Below are positions 34,496 through 41,990 of a stretch of DNA of 64,000 nt, piece by piece. Below the pieces are notes generated by a model. The model was not told where the DNA came from. It made no database searches and saw only the letters and a list, made by a program, of their open reading frames with translations. The number at the start of each line of letters is the position of its first letter. Position 1 is the first letter of the stretch. The stretch lies in assembly GCA_023404675.1 (NCBI GenBank), contig JAEYAW010000038.1, positions 1-64,000 on the forward strand, read 5' to 3'. Both the position numbers and the translations under genes were made by a program. The stretch comes from Pseudomonadota bacterium (GTDB lineage: Bacteria; Pseudomonadota; Alphaproteobacteria; Rhizobiales; Xanthobacteraceae).

Positions 34496-35404
34496 TTACC
34501 GACCCGTCTGGATCGGCGGGGCGCGGTTGTCGGGTTGCTGCGGTGGTGGAAACAAATCCATTGTCGGGGACGGTGACAAAGCGAGCGCGGTTCCCCAAGG
34601 ATCACGCAGGACGAGACCGCTGCTGCTCATGGCTGTTCCGGGCGCACGGGCATGGATCGCGGCGAGGTCGTCAGCCGGGACCTGGAGCTGTATTTCGGCG
34701 AGACCGGTCGAGGGGCCGGTGCGCTCGCCGGCTCCCCGGCTGTTCCAGATATTGGTTGCCAAGTGATGGTGATAGCCGTTCGCCGCATAGAAGGTTCCGC
34801 CGGGATACCGGCAGGTGACGGCAAGGCCGAGCGTGCCGCCGTAAAAGGCTTCCGCCGGCGCGATCGCGCCCACCTGAAGATGGACATGGCCCACCGTCGA
34901 ACCGGCAGGGAAGCCCTGCCATGTCCCGCCATCGGTCGCATTGATGAGGCTTTCCACATCTAGCGGATCGCTTGGCATCTCCACCATGCCATCGCGTCGT
35001 TTCCAGGCGGAGGGAGGACGATCGGCGTAGATTTCGATGCCGTTTCCTTCCGGATCGGAAAGGTAAAGCGCCTCGCTGACGCCATGGTCCGAGGCCCCGA
35101 CCAGAGGCACGCGTGTCGCTGCCGCATGCGCGAGCCAGCGCGCAAGATCGGCCCGTGCCGGAAGGAGGAAGGCCGTATGAAACAGCCCCGCCTCCCGAGG
35201 AGAACGTCGCCGCGCCGAGGCGTCCCGGCGCAGCTCCAGCAACACATCGCCACCACAGCCCAGCTCTGCACGCGCCGCGTCACACCCCACCACGTCCAGT
35301 CCTACGGATCGATGGTAGAAGTCGGCCACCCGATCGAGATCGTTGACTGTCAGGACGACGCGCGTGATCGAGAGCCGGGACGTCATCGATGCGACCACGG
35401 CCAT
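34496..35404 (-). CDS. VOC-family dioxygenase/glyoxalase-like protein (CatE type)
   Basis: This 302-residue protein has two vicinal-oxygen-chelate modules: ~10-125 (VVLTVNDLDRVADFYHRSVG and HTAFLLPAR ... GVSEALYLSDPEGNGIEIYAD) and ~165-290 (VGHVHLQVGAIAPAEAFYGG, DPWGTALALSP). Metal-ligand His and Glu of the first module are visible (His in GLFHTAF, Glu in GIEIY). The arrangement is that of catechol-2,3-dioxygenase CatE-like proteins, consistent with aromatic ring chemistry. It starts 3 bases after the DoxX gene. Confidence 0.82.
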   Translation of the reverse strand: MAVVASMTSRLSITRVVLTVNDLDRVADFYHRSVGLDVVGCDAARAELGCGGDVLLELRRDASARRRSPREAGLFHTAFLLPARADLARWLAHAAATRVPLVGASDHGVSEALYLSDPEGNGIEIYADRPPSAWKRRDGMVEMPSDPLDVESLINATDGGTWQGFPAGSTVGHVHLQVGAIAPAEAFYGGTLGLAVTCRYPGGTFYAANGYHHHLATNIWNSRGAGERTGPSTGLAEIQLQVPADDLAAIHARAPGTAMSSSGLVLRDPWGTALALSPSPTMDLFPPPQQPDNRAPPIQTGR

Positions 35405-35407
35405 GGG

Positions 35408-35824
35408 TCAGGCTTTCCCGATCGAGACCGGCGTGGGCTTCAGCGCATAGGGGCCGTCGCCGGTGAGCGCCAGCGCGACCAGCCCGACGATCCAGAAGGC
35501 CGGAAACTCCCAGCCGCCATTGGTGTTGGTGAAGAAGAAGCCGGCCGGACCATGAACGGCGAAGATGGCGCCGAGAAGCGGCGGGATGAGCGCAAGAGCC
35601 GCCGCGCGTGGCCATACGCCGAGGATCAACGCCACCGCGCCGACCAGTTCCCAGAGTATGGTGACATAGGCGAGCCAGCCGGGCAGGCCCAGCGAGCCGA
35701 AGTAGCCGGCCGTGCCGGCGGGCGTGAACACGAAGACTTTCAGCCCGACGTGAGCAAGGAACAGGATGCCCAACGCAATCCTCAGCGTCAGTGCGGCATA
35801 GGGAGCAGTACGATTGTCGATCAT
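35408..35824 (-). CDS. DoxX-family membrane protein
   Basis: This 138-residue protein has four hydrophobic helices and the DoxX pattern RIALGILFLAHVGLKVF, GLPGWLAYVTILWELVGAVALILG and PPLLGAIFAVHG. DoxX-like proteins are linked to quinone and thiol redox balance in membranes. It heads the short VOC-SDR run on the reverse strand, and its start is preceded by an AT-rich gap that probably holds the promoter. Confidence 0.88.
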   Translation of the reverse strand: MIDNRTAPYAALTLRIALGILFLAHVGLKVFVFTPAGTAGYFGSLGLPGWLAYVTILWELVGAVALILGVWPRAAALALIPPLLGAIFAVHGPAGFFFTNTNGGWEFPAFWIVGLVALALTGDGPYALKPTPVSIGKA

Positions 35825-36061
35825 GACGGGCCTCTTTGTTTGAATGAACTTTTTGCACCCATGCCATATTTCCGGTCGCTAGATTATCCGGCCCGGCGGC
35901 AGGTAATTCCTTCCGAAATGGAATCTATTGGCGCACGGAAGCGATGCCTGGCGGGAACGCAAGAGGCCCGCGGAGATCCTGTCCCCGCGGGCAATCGCAA
36001 GACCGTTGCTGGCTGGTCGGGCTGCAGGCCAGGGCACGCGATCTGCGCGACCTTGCGCGCC

Positions 36062-36907
36062 CTAGCGCGCCAGCGCCGCCGCGACAGCCTTCGACAGCGG
36101 CGTGGTTGCGCGGCCGATGAGCCTTGAGAGCCCACGGCTGTCGTCGAAGAGCGCGCCCTGCGCGGCGCCGCTGTCATAAGCGGCAAAGGCAGCCGCCATC
36201 GAACCCGGCAGACCGGCTTTCTCCAGGACCGCCGCATAGTCGGCTTCGGTCAAGTTGCTGTAGGGGATGTCCTTGCCGGTCTGCCGGGAAATCTCGGCAG
36301 CCAGGTCGGCAAGCGTCCAGTCCTCGTCGCCGCCAAGCTCATAGACCTTGCCTTCATGGCCCTCGCCGGTCAGCACGACCGCAGCCGCCTCCGCCAGATC
36401 CTCGCGGGTGGCGGAAGAGATTTTTCCTTCGCCGGCGCAGCCGACGAAGGCGCCGTTTGCCACCGCGCCCGAAACCGAGCCCGTATAGTTTTCCGTGTAC
36501 CAGCCATTGCGCAGGATCGTGAAGGCAAGGCCCGACGCCTTGATGGCGTCCTCTGTCTGCAAATGTTCCGGAGCCAGGTCGAGCGGCGAGGTGTCAGCAT
36601 GCAGCAGGCTCGTATAGACGATGTGCCTGACGCCCGCCTTCTTCGCCGCCACGATGACGTTGAGGTGCTGCGCGGCGCGCTGGCCGACCTCGCTGGACGA
36701 GATCAGCAGCAGCGTATCGACGCCTGCCAGAGCCGCATCGAGCGTATCGGGTTTGGTGTAATCGGCGGCCTGTGCCGGAACGCCCAGATCAGCCGCCTTC
36801 TCCAGCGTGCGCGGCAGGGCGAGGACGTCCTTTGCGCCCCTTTCCAGCAGCTTTGCGATGGCGAGACGGCCGAGTTGGCCTGTTGCGCCTGTAACGGCGA
36901 TAGTCAT
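36062..36907 (-). CDS. NmrA-like NAD(P)H-quinone oxidoreductase (QorB type)
   Basis: This 281-residue atypical SDR has the N-terminal dinucleotide motif VTGATGQLGRLAI, ADYTKPDTLDAALAGVDTLLLISS, the HIVYTSLLHADTSP segment and ILRNGWYTENY, as in QorB and the NmrA/HSCARG group. QorB reduces quinones with NAD(P)H. GGAG precedes ATG 36907; the upstream open frame lacks a site. It fits the quinone-handling theme of the block. Confidence 0.88.
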   Translation of the reverse strand: MTIAVTGATGQLGRLAIAKLLERGAKDVLALPRTLEKAADLGVPAQAADYTKPDTLDAALAGVDTLLLISSSEVGQRAAQHLNVIVAAKKAGVRHIVYTSLLHADTSPLDLAPEHLQTEDAIKASGLAFTILRNGWYTENYTGSVSGAVANGAFVGCAGEGKISSATREDLAEAAAVVLTGEGHEGKVYELGGDEDWTLADLAAEISRQTGKDIPYSNLTEADYAAVLEKAGLPGSMAAAFAAYDSGAAQGALFDDSRGLSRLIGRATTPLSKAVAAALAR

Positions 36908-36963
36908 GGTTATTCTCCTTACTTGATGGAACAGGTTTCCGGCGACATCCGCCGGAGGGGTGG

Positions 36964-38007
36964 TCAAAGATTGGAGTTGGGGTCGGCAGCGGCGCCCGCG
37001 CCTTTGATCGGTTCGCCTAGCGCCGTCTTGAACCACTCGACAACCCGGTCGATCACGGGCTGCTGATACCAGGGCAGGTCACCATGGCCCGCGCCTTCCA
37101 CCAGCACATAGTCCGCCTTATGGCCCTTCTCCCGCAGCGCCTCGAACAACTGTTTGCTCTGCACCGGCGAGACGAGGTTGTCGGCGGTGCCGTGCATGAT
37201 CAGGAAAGGCGGCTTGGCTCCTTCGAGATGACCCAACGGGCTCGCGGCAAGCGCTTTGCCGGGATCGGCAGAAATCGGGGCGCCGGCGAAGTCGCGGAAG
37301 GCAGGCCCGTTGACGATCAGGGCTTCAGTCGCCGATGGCGACTGGTGCAGTTGCTGGACCTCGGGCGAAAAGCCCTCGGCGATGTTGAGGAGGTTCGAGA
37401 TGCCGTAGATGGTGGCCGCCGCCTGAACGTCGGACGACTGGTCGAGGAAATCGCCCTTGTCGAAGCTCTTCTCGCCATTGGTGACGCCTACCATCTGCGA
37501 AAGATAGCCGCCGGCTGAATCGCCGAGCACGCCGATGCGGGCCGGATCGATGCCGTAGTCGGCCGCATGGGCGCGCAGGTAGCGCACCGCTGCCTTTCCG
37601 TCCTCCACCAGACCCGGGAACAAGTCGGGCACGACGCGATACTCGACAGCCGCAACGACGAAACCGGCCTGCGCAAGCGCCGAGCGCATCTCGAAGAATT
37701 TCTCGTGATCGGCGGATGTAAATCCGCCGCCCGGGAAGTAGACGATCGCAGGCTTGAGATCGCTGGTGCGCGGCACCAGCAGCGACATGCGCAATTGTCG
37801 CACCGCACGCGTCGAATGGATCTGAGAATAGATCACGCCACTGATCTGGTCGATCTGGCTCCGCGTTCCTTCGACGCGCACGACCTGCGCACCTTCCGAA
37901 AAACCGGGCAGTTGCGTGTCATTCGCCGATGCCTGCTGGGAGAAAACACTCATAGCGATGGCGCCTCCCAGGCAGATTGCTTTTATCATCTTCATCTTCA
38001 TCTTCAT
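36964..38007 (-). CDS. Secreted alpha/beta hydrolase (HSL/BD-FAE-like esterase)
   Basis: This 347-residue protein has a signal peptide (AICLGGAIAMSVFSQQASA) and a hormone-sensitive-lipase/feruloyl-esterase-like fold: IVYFPGGGF oxyanion loop, GDSAGGYLSQ nucleophile, the acid in HGTADNLVSP and His in GAGHGDLPW. A four-fold ATGAAG repeat at the start gives several in-frame ATGs; the first (38007) follows GGAGCAG. Export plus proximity to phenolic acid decarboxylase suggests it frees hydroxycinnamates or similar acids from esters outside the cytoplasm, which is inference. Confidence 0.82.
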   Translation of the reverse strand: MKMKMKMIKAICLGGAIAMSVFSQQASANDTQLPGFSEGAQVVRVEGTRSQIDQISGVIYSQIHSTRAVRQLRMSLLVPRTSDLKPAIVYFPGGGFTSADHEKFFEMRSALAQAGFVVAAVEYRVVPDLFPGLVEDGKAAVRYLRAHAADYGIDPARIGVLGDSAGGYLSQMVGVTNGEKSFDKGDFLDQSSDVQAAATIYGISNLLNIAEGFSPEVQQLHQSPSATEALIVNGPAFRDFAGAPISADPGKALAASPLGHLEGAKPPFLIMHGTADNLVSPVQSKQLFEALREKGHKADYVLVEGAGHGDLPWYQQPVIDRVVEWFKTALGEPIKGAGAAADPNSNL

Positions 38008-38071
38008 CTTCTGCTCCTCGATTGTCTGATATGCGATCACCCCGCGGCGCGGACCTGTCAGGATCCATCTG

Positions 38072-38590
38072 TCAGTTGCGCCGCGCGGCGTAGCCCTCGG
38101 GCAATTCTTCCGGGCCGCAGGCGATGACCGTTTCGTCGTTCGCGCCGCGATCCTCGAGGAAGGTGATATCAGCGAACTCGTCGATCACCACCTTCGGATA
38201 GGTCGGGCCGGCGTCGCGATAGGCGTGCATCTCGTCCAGATGCTCGTTCTGGAAGCACACGGTCTTCTTCGGATCTTCGGCGATCCAGCGCGGGAAGAAG
38301 ATCACGCCGTGCAGCTTGCGATCAGCGAGGTTGAAAGCGACGCTGACCGTCGTGCCGGTCGGCTCGTCCCAGGAAATTTTGAAGACGTCCGGCGCCAGGC
38401 GCACGATATGGGCGATCTGATCGCGAACCCAGCGGCCGCCGACCATGCCGCTATGGATGCGATAGTCGATCGTGCGGTCGTTCTTGACGTAAAGCTCGTA
38501 CTGCCAGCCGTTATCATAAGTATAGATGAAATGGCGGCCGATGAAGTCTGTCAGCTCTTCGGGCTTGGTGGATTCGAATTCGTTCGACAT
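38072..38590 (-). CDS. padC: Phenolic acid decarboxylase
   Basis: This 172-residue lipocalin-like enzyme matches PadC: FIGRHFIYTYDNGWQYELYVKN, the strand DYRIHSGMVGGRW, KISWDEPTGTTVSV and HGVIFFPRWI with NEHLDEMHAYRD. It converts p-coumaric, ferulic and caffeic acids to 4-vinylphenols without cofactor. The Tyr and Glu residues of the active site are present. AAGGAG precedes ATG 38590. It is divergent from a LysR regulator across 159 bases, so that protein is the likely regulator. Confidence 0.93.
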   Translation of the reverse strand: MSNEFESTKPEELTDFIGRHFIYTYDNGWQYELYVKNDRTIDYRIHSGMVGGRWVRDQIAHIVRLAPDVFKISWDEPTGTTVSVAFNLADRKLHGVIFFPRWIAEDPKKTVCFQNEHLDEMHAYRDAGPTYPKVVIDEFADITFLEDRGANDETVIACGPEELPEGYAARRN

Positions 38591-38644
38591 GACGCAATCT
38601 CCTTGTTTGAGCCGCACCTGGATTAAGGCAGCTCTGTTGTGTCC

Positions 38645-38707
38645 ATGTGAATATTATATCTATTTATCCACATTAAAAGTTCTGATTTCGGTTGTATTTG
38701 ATCGAAT
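38645..38707. promoter_or_regulatory. Divergent AT-rich promoter region of padC and its LysR regulator
   Basis: The gap contains ATGTG (38645-38649) and CACAT (38669-38673) as arms of a spaced inverted repeat, a TATTATATCTATTTAT stretch suited to -10 elements and the palindrome ATTTGATCGAAT (38696-38707). These are plausible LysR-binding and promoter sites. Confidence 0.5.
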
Positions 38708-38749
38708 AATTTGATGTGTTTTGGCGTCGACATACATCCGGGAACAGCC

Positions 38750-39658
38750 ATGACGAATTTGCCGAGATCGACAGTCGAACAGTGGGGCGTGCTGCGCGCG
38801 GTCGTAGAAGAGGGCGGCTTCGCCCAGGCCGCCGAAGCCCTGAACCGCAGCCAGTCATCCGTCAGCTACGCTGTCGCTCGCCTGCGCGATGCCGTCGGCG
38901 TCGACCTGCTGGAGCATCGCGGCAGACGCGCCGTCCTGACCGAAGCGGGAGCCGCGTTGCTGGCGGAAGTCACGCCGCTGATCGAGGAACTGAACCGGAT
39001 CGAGCGACGCGGGCGCGGGATCGCGCGCGGCGAAGCCGTGCGCATCCGTCTGATTGTCGATGCCCTGTTTCCGAAGGAGCGCCTGTTTGCAGCGCTCCAG
39101 CAGATCGCATCGGTCTATCCGGATGCCGAGGTCAATTTGATCGAGACCGTTCGCCAGACGGTGCATGACCTGCCGGCCGGCTCCTACGATCTGGCGATCC
39201 TGGTCATCGAGCCGGGTGCGATGGATACCGACAGGATCGCAGATCTCAGCCTTGTCGCGGTCGCGTCACCAACCCATCCCTTACTTGACGGCAATCGGCC
39301 AGCAACCAAAGCCGCTCTCGCCAGATATCCGTCCGTCGAAATCCGCGGCTACGACAACGATGATGACAAGGAAACGAGGCAGGGCCGCCGCTGGCGCATG
39401 AGCACAGTCGAATCCGCCATCGACGCGGTCCGGCATGGCCTGTGTTACGGTTGGCTTCCGACTCACCTGATCCGGACAGAGCTGGAGAAGCACGAGCTCA
39501 GGCCACTCCGGCTGAATAGCGGCGGCTTGAGGCGAGTCCCGCTTGGGATCTACCGAAACGAGGCATCTTCAAGCAATGACGCTGCGACCGCTAAACTGGC
39601 ACAACTCCTGGCAGTTCAGCCTGATGGCGAGTATCCAGCCAATATGGGAAGGGGATGA
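38750..39658 (+). CDS. LysR-family regulator divergent from padC
   Basis: This 302-residue protein has the LysR HTH (STVEQWGVLRAVVEEGGFAQ, SSVSYAVARLRDAVGVDLLEH) and a periplasmic-binding-like sensor domain (~90-295). ATG 38750 is chosen over an upstream ATG at 38711 because the HTH then begins at the usual position. Divergence from padC suggests control of phenolic acid decarboxylation, with a phenolic acid as inducer by analogy. Confidence 0.92.
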   Translation: MTNLPRSTVEQWGVLRAVVEEGGFAQAAEALNRSQSSVSYAVARLRDAVGVDLLEHRGRRAVLTEAGAALLAEVTPLIEELNRIERRGRGIARGEAVRIRLIVDALFPKERLFAALQQIASVYPDAEVNLIETVRQTVHDLPAGSYDLAILVIEPGAMDTDRIADLSLVAVASPTHPLLDGNRPATKAALARYPSVEIRGYDNDDDKETRQGRRWRMSTVESAIDAVRHGLCYGWLPTHLIRTELEKHELRPLRLNSGGLRRVPLGIYRNEASSSNDAATAKLAQLLAVQPDGEYPANMGRG

Positions 39659-40169
39659 GCGCGTTCTAAAGGCAGGCAGGACAGTCGCCGATCGACAATC
39701 CCCAGCAAAGCGCATCGTCCCTCGATGCCGATCTCCCGCAACATTGATGGAATACGGCGACGAGGTTGCGCGGGCATCAGCTCTTCCTGTCTTCAATATC
39801 CTGATCCGGTTGATATGATTAGGCCTCACCCAACGCTAGCCGGTCCGTAAAGACGACATGACTGCTACTGCGTGGAGCCGAGAAACCGACTCTATAGCTT
39901 TTCCGCTTCTCAGGCTTTCAGGTTACCCTTTTTTTGCCTCGATCTAGCGTTGCAACTGGACGGCGCGGTCATGCCGGTACGCGGTTTCTGCTCGTCGGGC
40001 TGGGTGCGGGTCGCGAATCCCAGTAAGCACTTTAAGATGAAAATAACCAAGAAATTTATCGTGTTGCCGGCACCACTTATATTCTTGGTGTAGCTACTTC
40101 CACCCCGTAAAAGCTTGCAAGCTTCCAATTCGGGTCTGTCCTGCACAGACCGACATTGGGAGAGGCGCC
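39659..40169. other. Intergenic stretch between cargo and the regulatory core
   Basis: There is no recognisable gene; short frames lack ribosome sites. It is less GC-rich than its surroundings. Close to the following activator gene there is a perfect 14-base palindrome AAGCTTGCAAGCTT (40111-40124) and an inverted repeat GGTCTGT-N5-ACAGACC (40133-40151). Both are candidates for regulator binding or an RNA hairpin before the gene. Confidence 0.5.
40111..40151 (+). promoter_or_regulatory. Palindrome and inverted repeat before the fseA-like gene
   Basis: AAGCTTGCAAGCTT at 40111-40124 and GGTCTGT/ACAGACC at 40133-40151 lie 46 and 19 bases before ATG 40170. In Mesorhizobium ICEs the equivalent operon answers to a quorum-sensing activator; these are not classical tra boxes, so the link is only suggested by position. 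Confidence 0.45.
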
Positions 40170-40953
40170 ATGCTGAGCATCGACTGGCGTGCCCCGGCGG
40201 CCTACAGGCACACCAAGAATCTGCCCGCTGCCGGGTTCGCCTGGGAATATCTTCGTCGCAATGACGAGTATCGCCGTGATTTCCAGACCATCGCCCAGGC
40301 CAGACGACCCGGCGTGCGGCAACTGGAACGGTTCGCACAACGCTGGGGGATGCGATTTCCCAAGCGATCCCGACGCATCGCCTGATCGCCAGACCCCGTT
40401 CTGGTCTCCGAGCCTTCAGCCGCAGGCGGTCATGCTATCGCCTGTCGAGCAGGAGGACATGGAGGCGGACACGCGGATCACGCTCGCCCATCTCGACGGT
40501 CTCGATCTGCGTCGGGCGGCCGATGGCTGGCATGGCATCTGGCACATCGACGATATCGCGCACCAATTCTGGCTGCCCGATGCCGTGCCAGATGGCGCCG
40601 CCTTCTATTCCGTGACCTTGCCGATGGATTCCTTTCTGGAGCTTCGCATCCATGCCGCGCGGCGTCTCTGGCGATCCCTGACACGGCGTCCGCCAGGACC
40701 ACCCATCGGCGTGCTGCCCGACCAGCTTCGGCAATGGCACATCCTGTCGCTGCGGGCGCTCGACGCCCGGCTTCGCGGCGAGAGCTATCGCGCCATCGCC
40801 GAAGTCCTGCTCGGCTTTCGCGGCACCAAGGAGGACTTCGAGGGCGATCCTGCCAAGAACAAGGCGCGCAGGCTGGTTGCCCACGGCATCAAGATGATGC
40901 GCGGCGGCTATCGCCTACTGCTGCATTATCCGGTCAAGCCCGGCAAATCTTGA
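40170..40953 (+). CDS. fseA: FseA-like DUF6499-DUF2285 activator joined by a +1 frameshift
   Basis: The first frame (40170-40385) encodes a DUF6499 domain (YRHTKNLPAAGFAWEYLRRN ... LERFAQRWGMRFP). The second, shifted by +1, continues DFPSDPDASPDRQTPFWSP into a DUF2285 domain ending GYRLLLHYPVKPGKS at 40953. The protein homology passes smoothly from one frame to the other at UUU CCC AAG (40356-40364). In ICEMlSymR7A of Mesorhizobium, two such frames (msi172-msi171) are fused by programmed +1 frameshifting into FseA, the activator of the excision factor gene rdfS. An internal ATG (40432) could give the DUF2285 part alone. A simple frameshift mutation is the alternative. Confidence 0.82.
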
Positions 40954-40960
40954 CTCGGCA

Positions 40961-41248
40961 TCATGCCTTATTCGCGGCAGCCTGCTCCAGTATCCGCTTG
41001 TAGCCCTCGCGCGAAAGCCATTGCGCGCGTTCGAGGTGGCTTTGCCAGCATCGGCGCGTCCGCAGTTCCTCGGCTGCCGGATCGCGGTGCAGCACGATTC
41101 GCGCGACTTCCTTCCAGTCGGCATCCTCGGCCTTCGCATCGAGCAACCGCATGTAAGTCACGAAATGCCGCTCGTCATAGGGAGTGATCCCGTCGCCTGT
41201 CGGCGCGAGGTCATCCACGTCGGGATCGAGTTCAACCGGGGTTCGCAT
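40961..41248 (-). CDS. Single-domain DUF2285 protein, QseM-like antiactivator
   Basis: This 95-residue protein resembles the DUF2285 half of the neighbouring activator in pattern: RLLDAKAEDADWKEVARIVL and HLERAQWLSREGYKRIL against ALDARLRGESYRAIAEVLLG and GIKMMRGGYRLLL. In Mesorhizobium ICEs QseM is a stand-alone DUF2285 protein that binds and blocks the quorum-sensing activator and FseA. The gene faces the fseA-like gene with 7 bases between the stops. Structured RNA copy 2 ends 17 bases before its start and GGGG-containing AAGGGGAA is the ribosome site, so the RNA is its leader. The QseM identity is inference. Confidence 0.7.
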   Translation of the reverse strand: MRTPVELDPDVDDLAPTGDGITPYDERHFVTYMRLLDAKAEDADWKEVARIVLHRDPAAEELRTRRCWQSHLERAQWLSREGYKRILEQAAANKA

Positions 41249-41265
41249 AGTTATTCCCCTTTCTT

Positions 41266-41501
41266 CAGAAGAGTGCCTGCGGTGCGCCCCCGCAGATAAA
41301 CTCTCTGACTCCTGGTGATCGGGGAGTTCGAAACCGTGACTAGACGGCCCCATGGCCTTTAGCTCGGAAAGCCTGTTGTATACGCCACAGGCTCCCCGAC
41401 CATAGGTCAAGGAGTGCGTTGCCGTTACGGCCGGCAACAACCACTAGTCAGGGGTTTCGACGCCCCGGAGCAGCGCGTCTGCTCCGATTTCACCCTTAGC
41501 C
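41266..41501 (-). ncRNA. Structured RNA, copy 2, leader of the QseM-like gene
   Basis: This is the diverged partner of 531-773, read on the reverse strand. Hairpins have different stems but kept loops: GGAGCAG/CTGCTCC around ACGCG, GGGG/CCCC, GTTGCCG/CGGCAAC around GCCGTAA, and CTGCGG-GGGCGCA-CCGCAG. The enclosing helix pairs 41392-41401 with 41317-41326, extended by ACTCCT/AGGAGT. The long-range pairing is TGACTAG (complement of 41444-41450) with CTAGTCA (complement of 41337-41343). Its 3' hairpin (41266-41307) ends right before the ribosome site of the gene it precedes. A cis-acting leader, a processed sRNA or both are possible. Confidence 0.78.
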
Positions 41502-41596
41502 GATGCGTGCGCGATTGTCTTGACCGAATCCGCGCCGCAGGCGGTGAAACGCTGAAATATCTCGCCTTTTCCGGCTGACTATCACCCTTCAGGGGG

Positions 41597-41686
41597 GTGC
41601 CGCCAGCGCATAGGCGCAACTGCGGCACGCTACAGGCCGCCGATCTCTCGCCATCGTCCGCCACAGCCCGCTGTCGATCCGACAGC
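41597..41686 (+). promoter_or_regulatory. Hairpin-rich leader of the HTH/RdfS-like gene
   Basis: GTGCCGC (41597-41603) pairs with GCGGCAC (41622-41628), and GCTGTCG (41670-41676) pairs with CGACAGC (41680-41686) around ATC. The strong ribosome site GGAGGTGAT follows. The 216-base gap from RNA copy 2 to ATG 41718 must hold the promoter that an FseA-like activator would act on if the Mesorhizobium model applies. Confidence 0.5.
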
Positions 41687-41717
41687 CGCCTGTCTGACGA
41701 ACCGGAGGTGATCCCCC

Positions 41718-41990
41718 ATGGCCATCCGCCGAAATGCGGACCTGCCGCCGCGCCTGCTGCGCACCAAGGAAGCTGCGCGCTTCCTCGGCCTGTCCATCCG
41801 CACCCTTGAGAAACACCGGACCTATGGGACCGGCCCGACCTACCGCAAGGTCGGCGGCCGCGTCCTCTACGCCCTGCGCGATCTGGAAGCCTGGACCTCG
41901 ATCGGCACCCGCAAATCCACCAGCGACAAGAACGCCGGCACGGTCTTCGCCGCCCGCCCGCTGACGCCGCAAGAGCGGGACGAGCTGTAG
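41718..41990 (+). CDS. AlpA/Xis-like helix-turn-helix protein, possible RdfS
   Basis: This 90-residue protein has a MerR/AlpA-type HTH (LLRTKEAARFLGLSIRTLEKHRTYG, then GPTYRKVGGRVLYALRDLEAW). Proteins of this kind bend DNA as excisionases or activate transcription. It is the first gene of a run leading to RepA, ParA, TraF and the relaxase, the same relative place as rdfS in ICEMlSymR7A. So it may be the recombination directionality factor activated by the FseA-like protein; it could equally be a regulator of repA. Strong GGAGGTGAT supports ATG 41718. Confidence 0.75.
   Translation: MAIRRNADLPPRLLRTKEAARFLGLSIRTLEKHRTYGTGPTYRKVGGRVLYALRDLEAWTSIGTRKSTSDKNAGTVFAARPLTPQERDEL

Noticed and set aside
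39872..40093. Short frame in the gap before the fseA-like gene
   Set aside because: There is no ribosome site or protein-like pattern, and the region is AT-richer non-coding DNA.
40170..40953. DUF6499/DUF2285 frames as a simple pseudogene
   Set aside because: Both frames are intact on each side of a +1-prone CCC-AAG site, and the same split is known to be functional in ICEMlSymR7A. A mutation remains possible but is the less likely reading.
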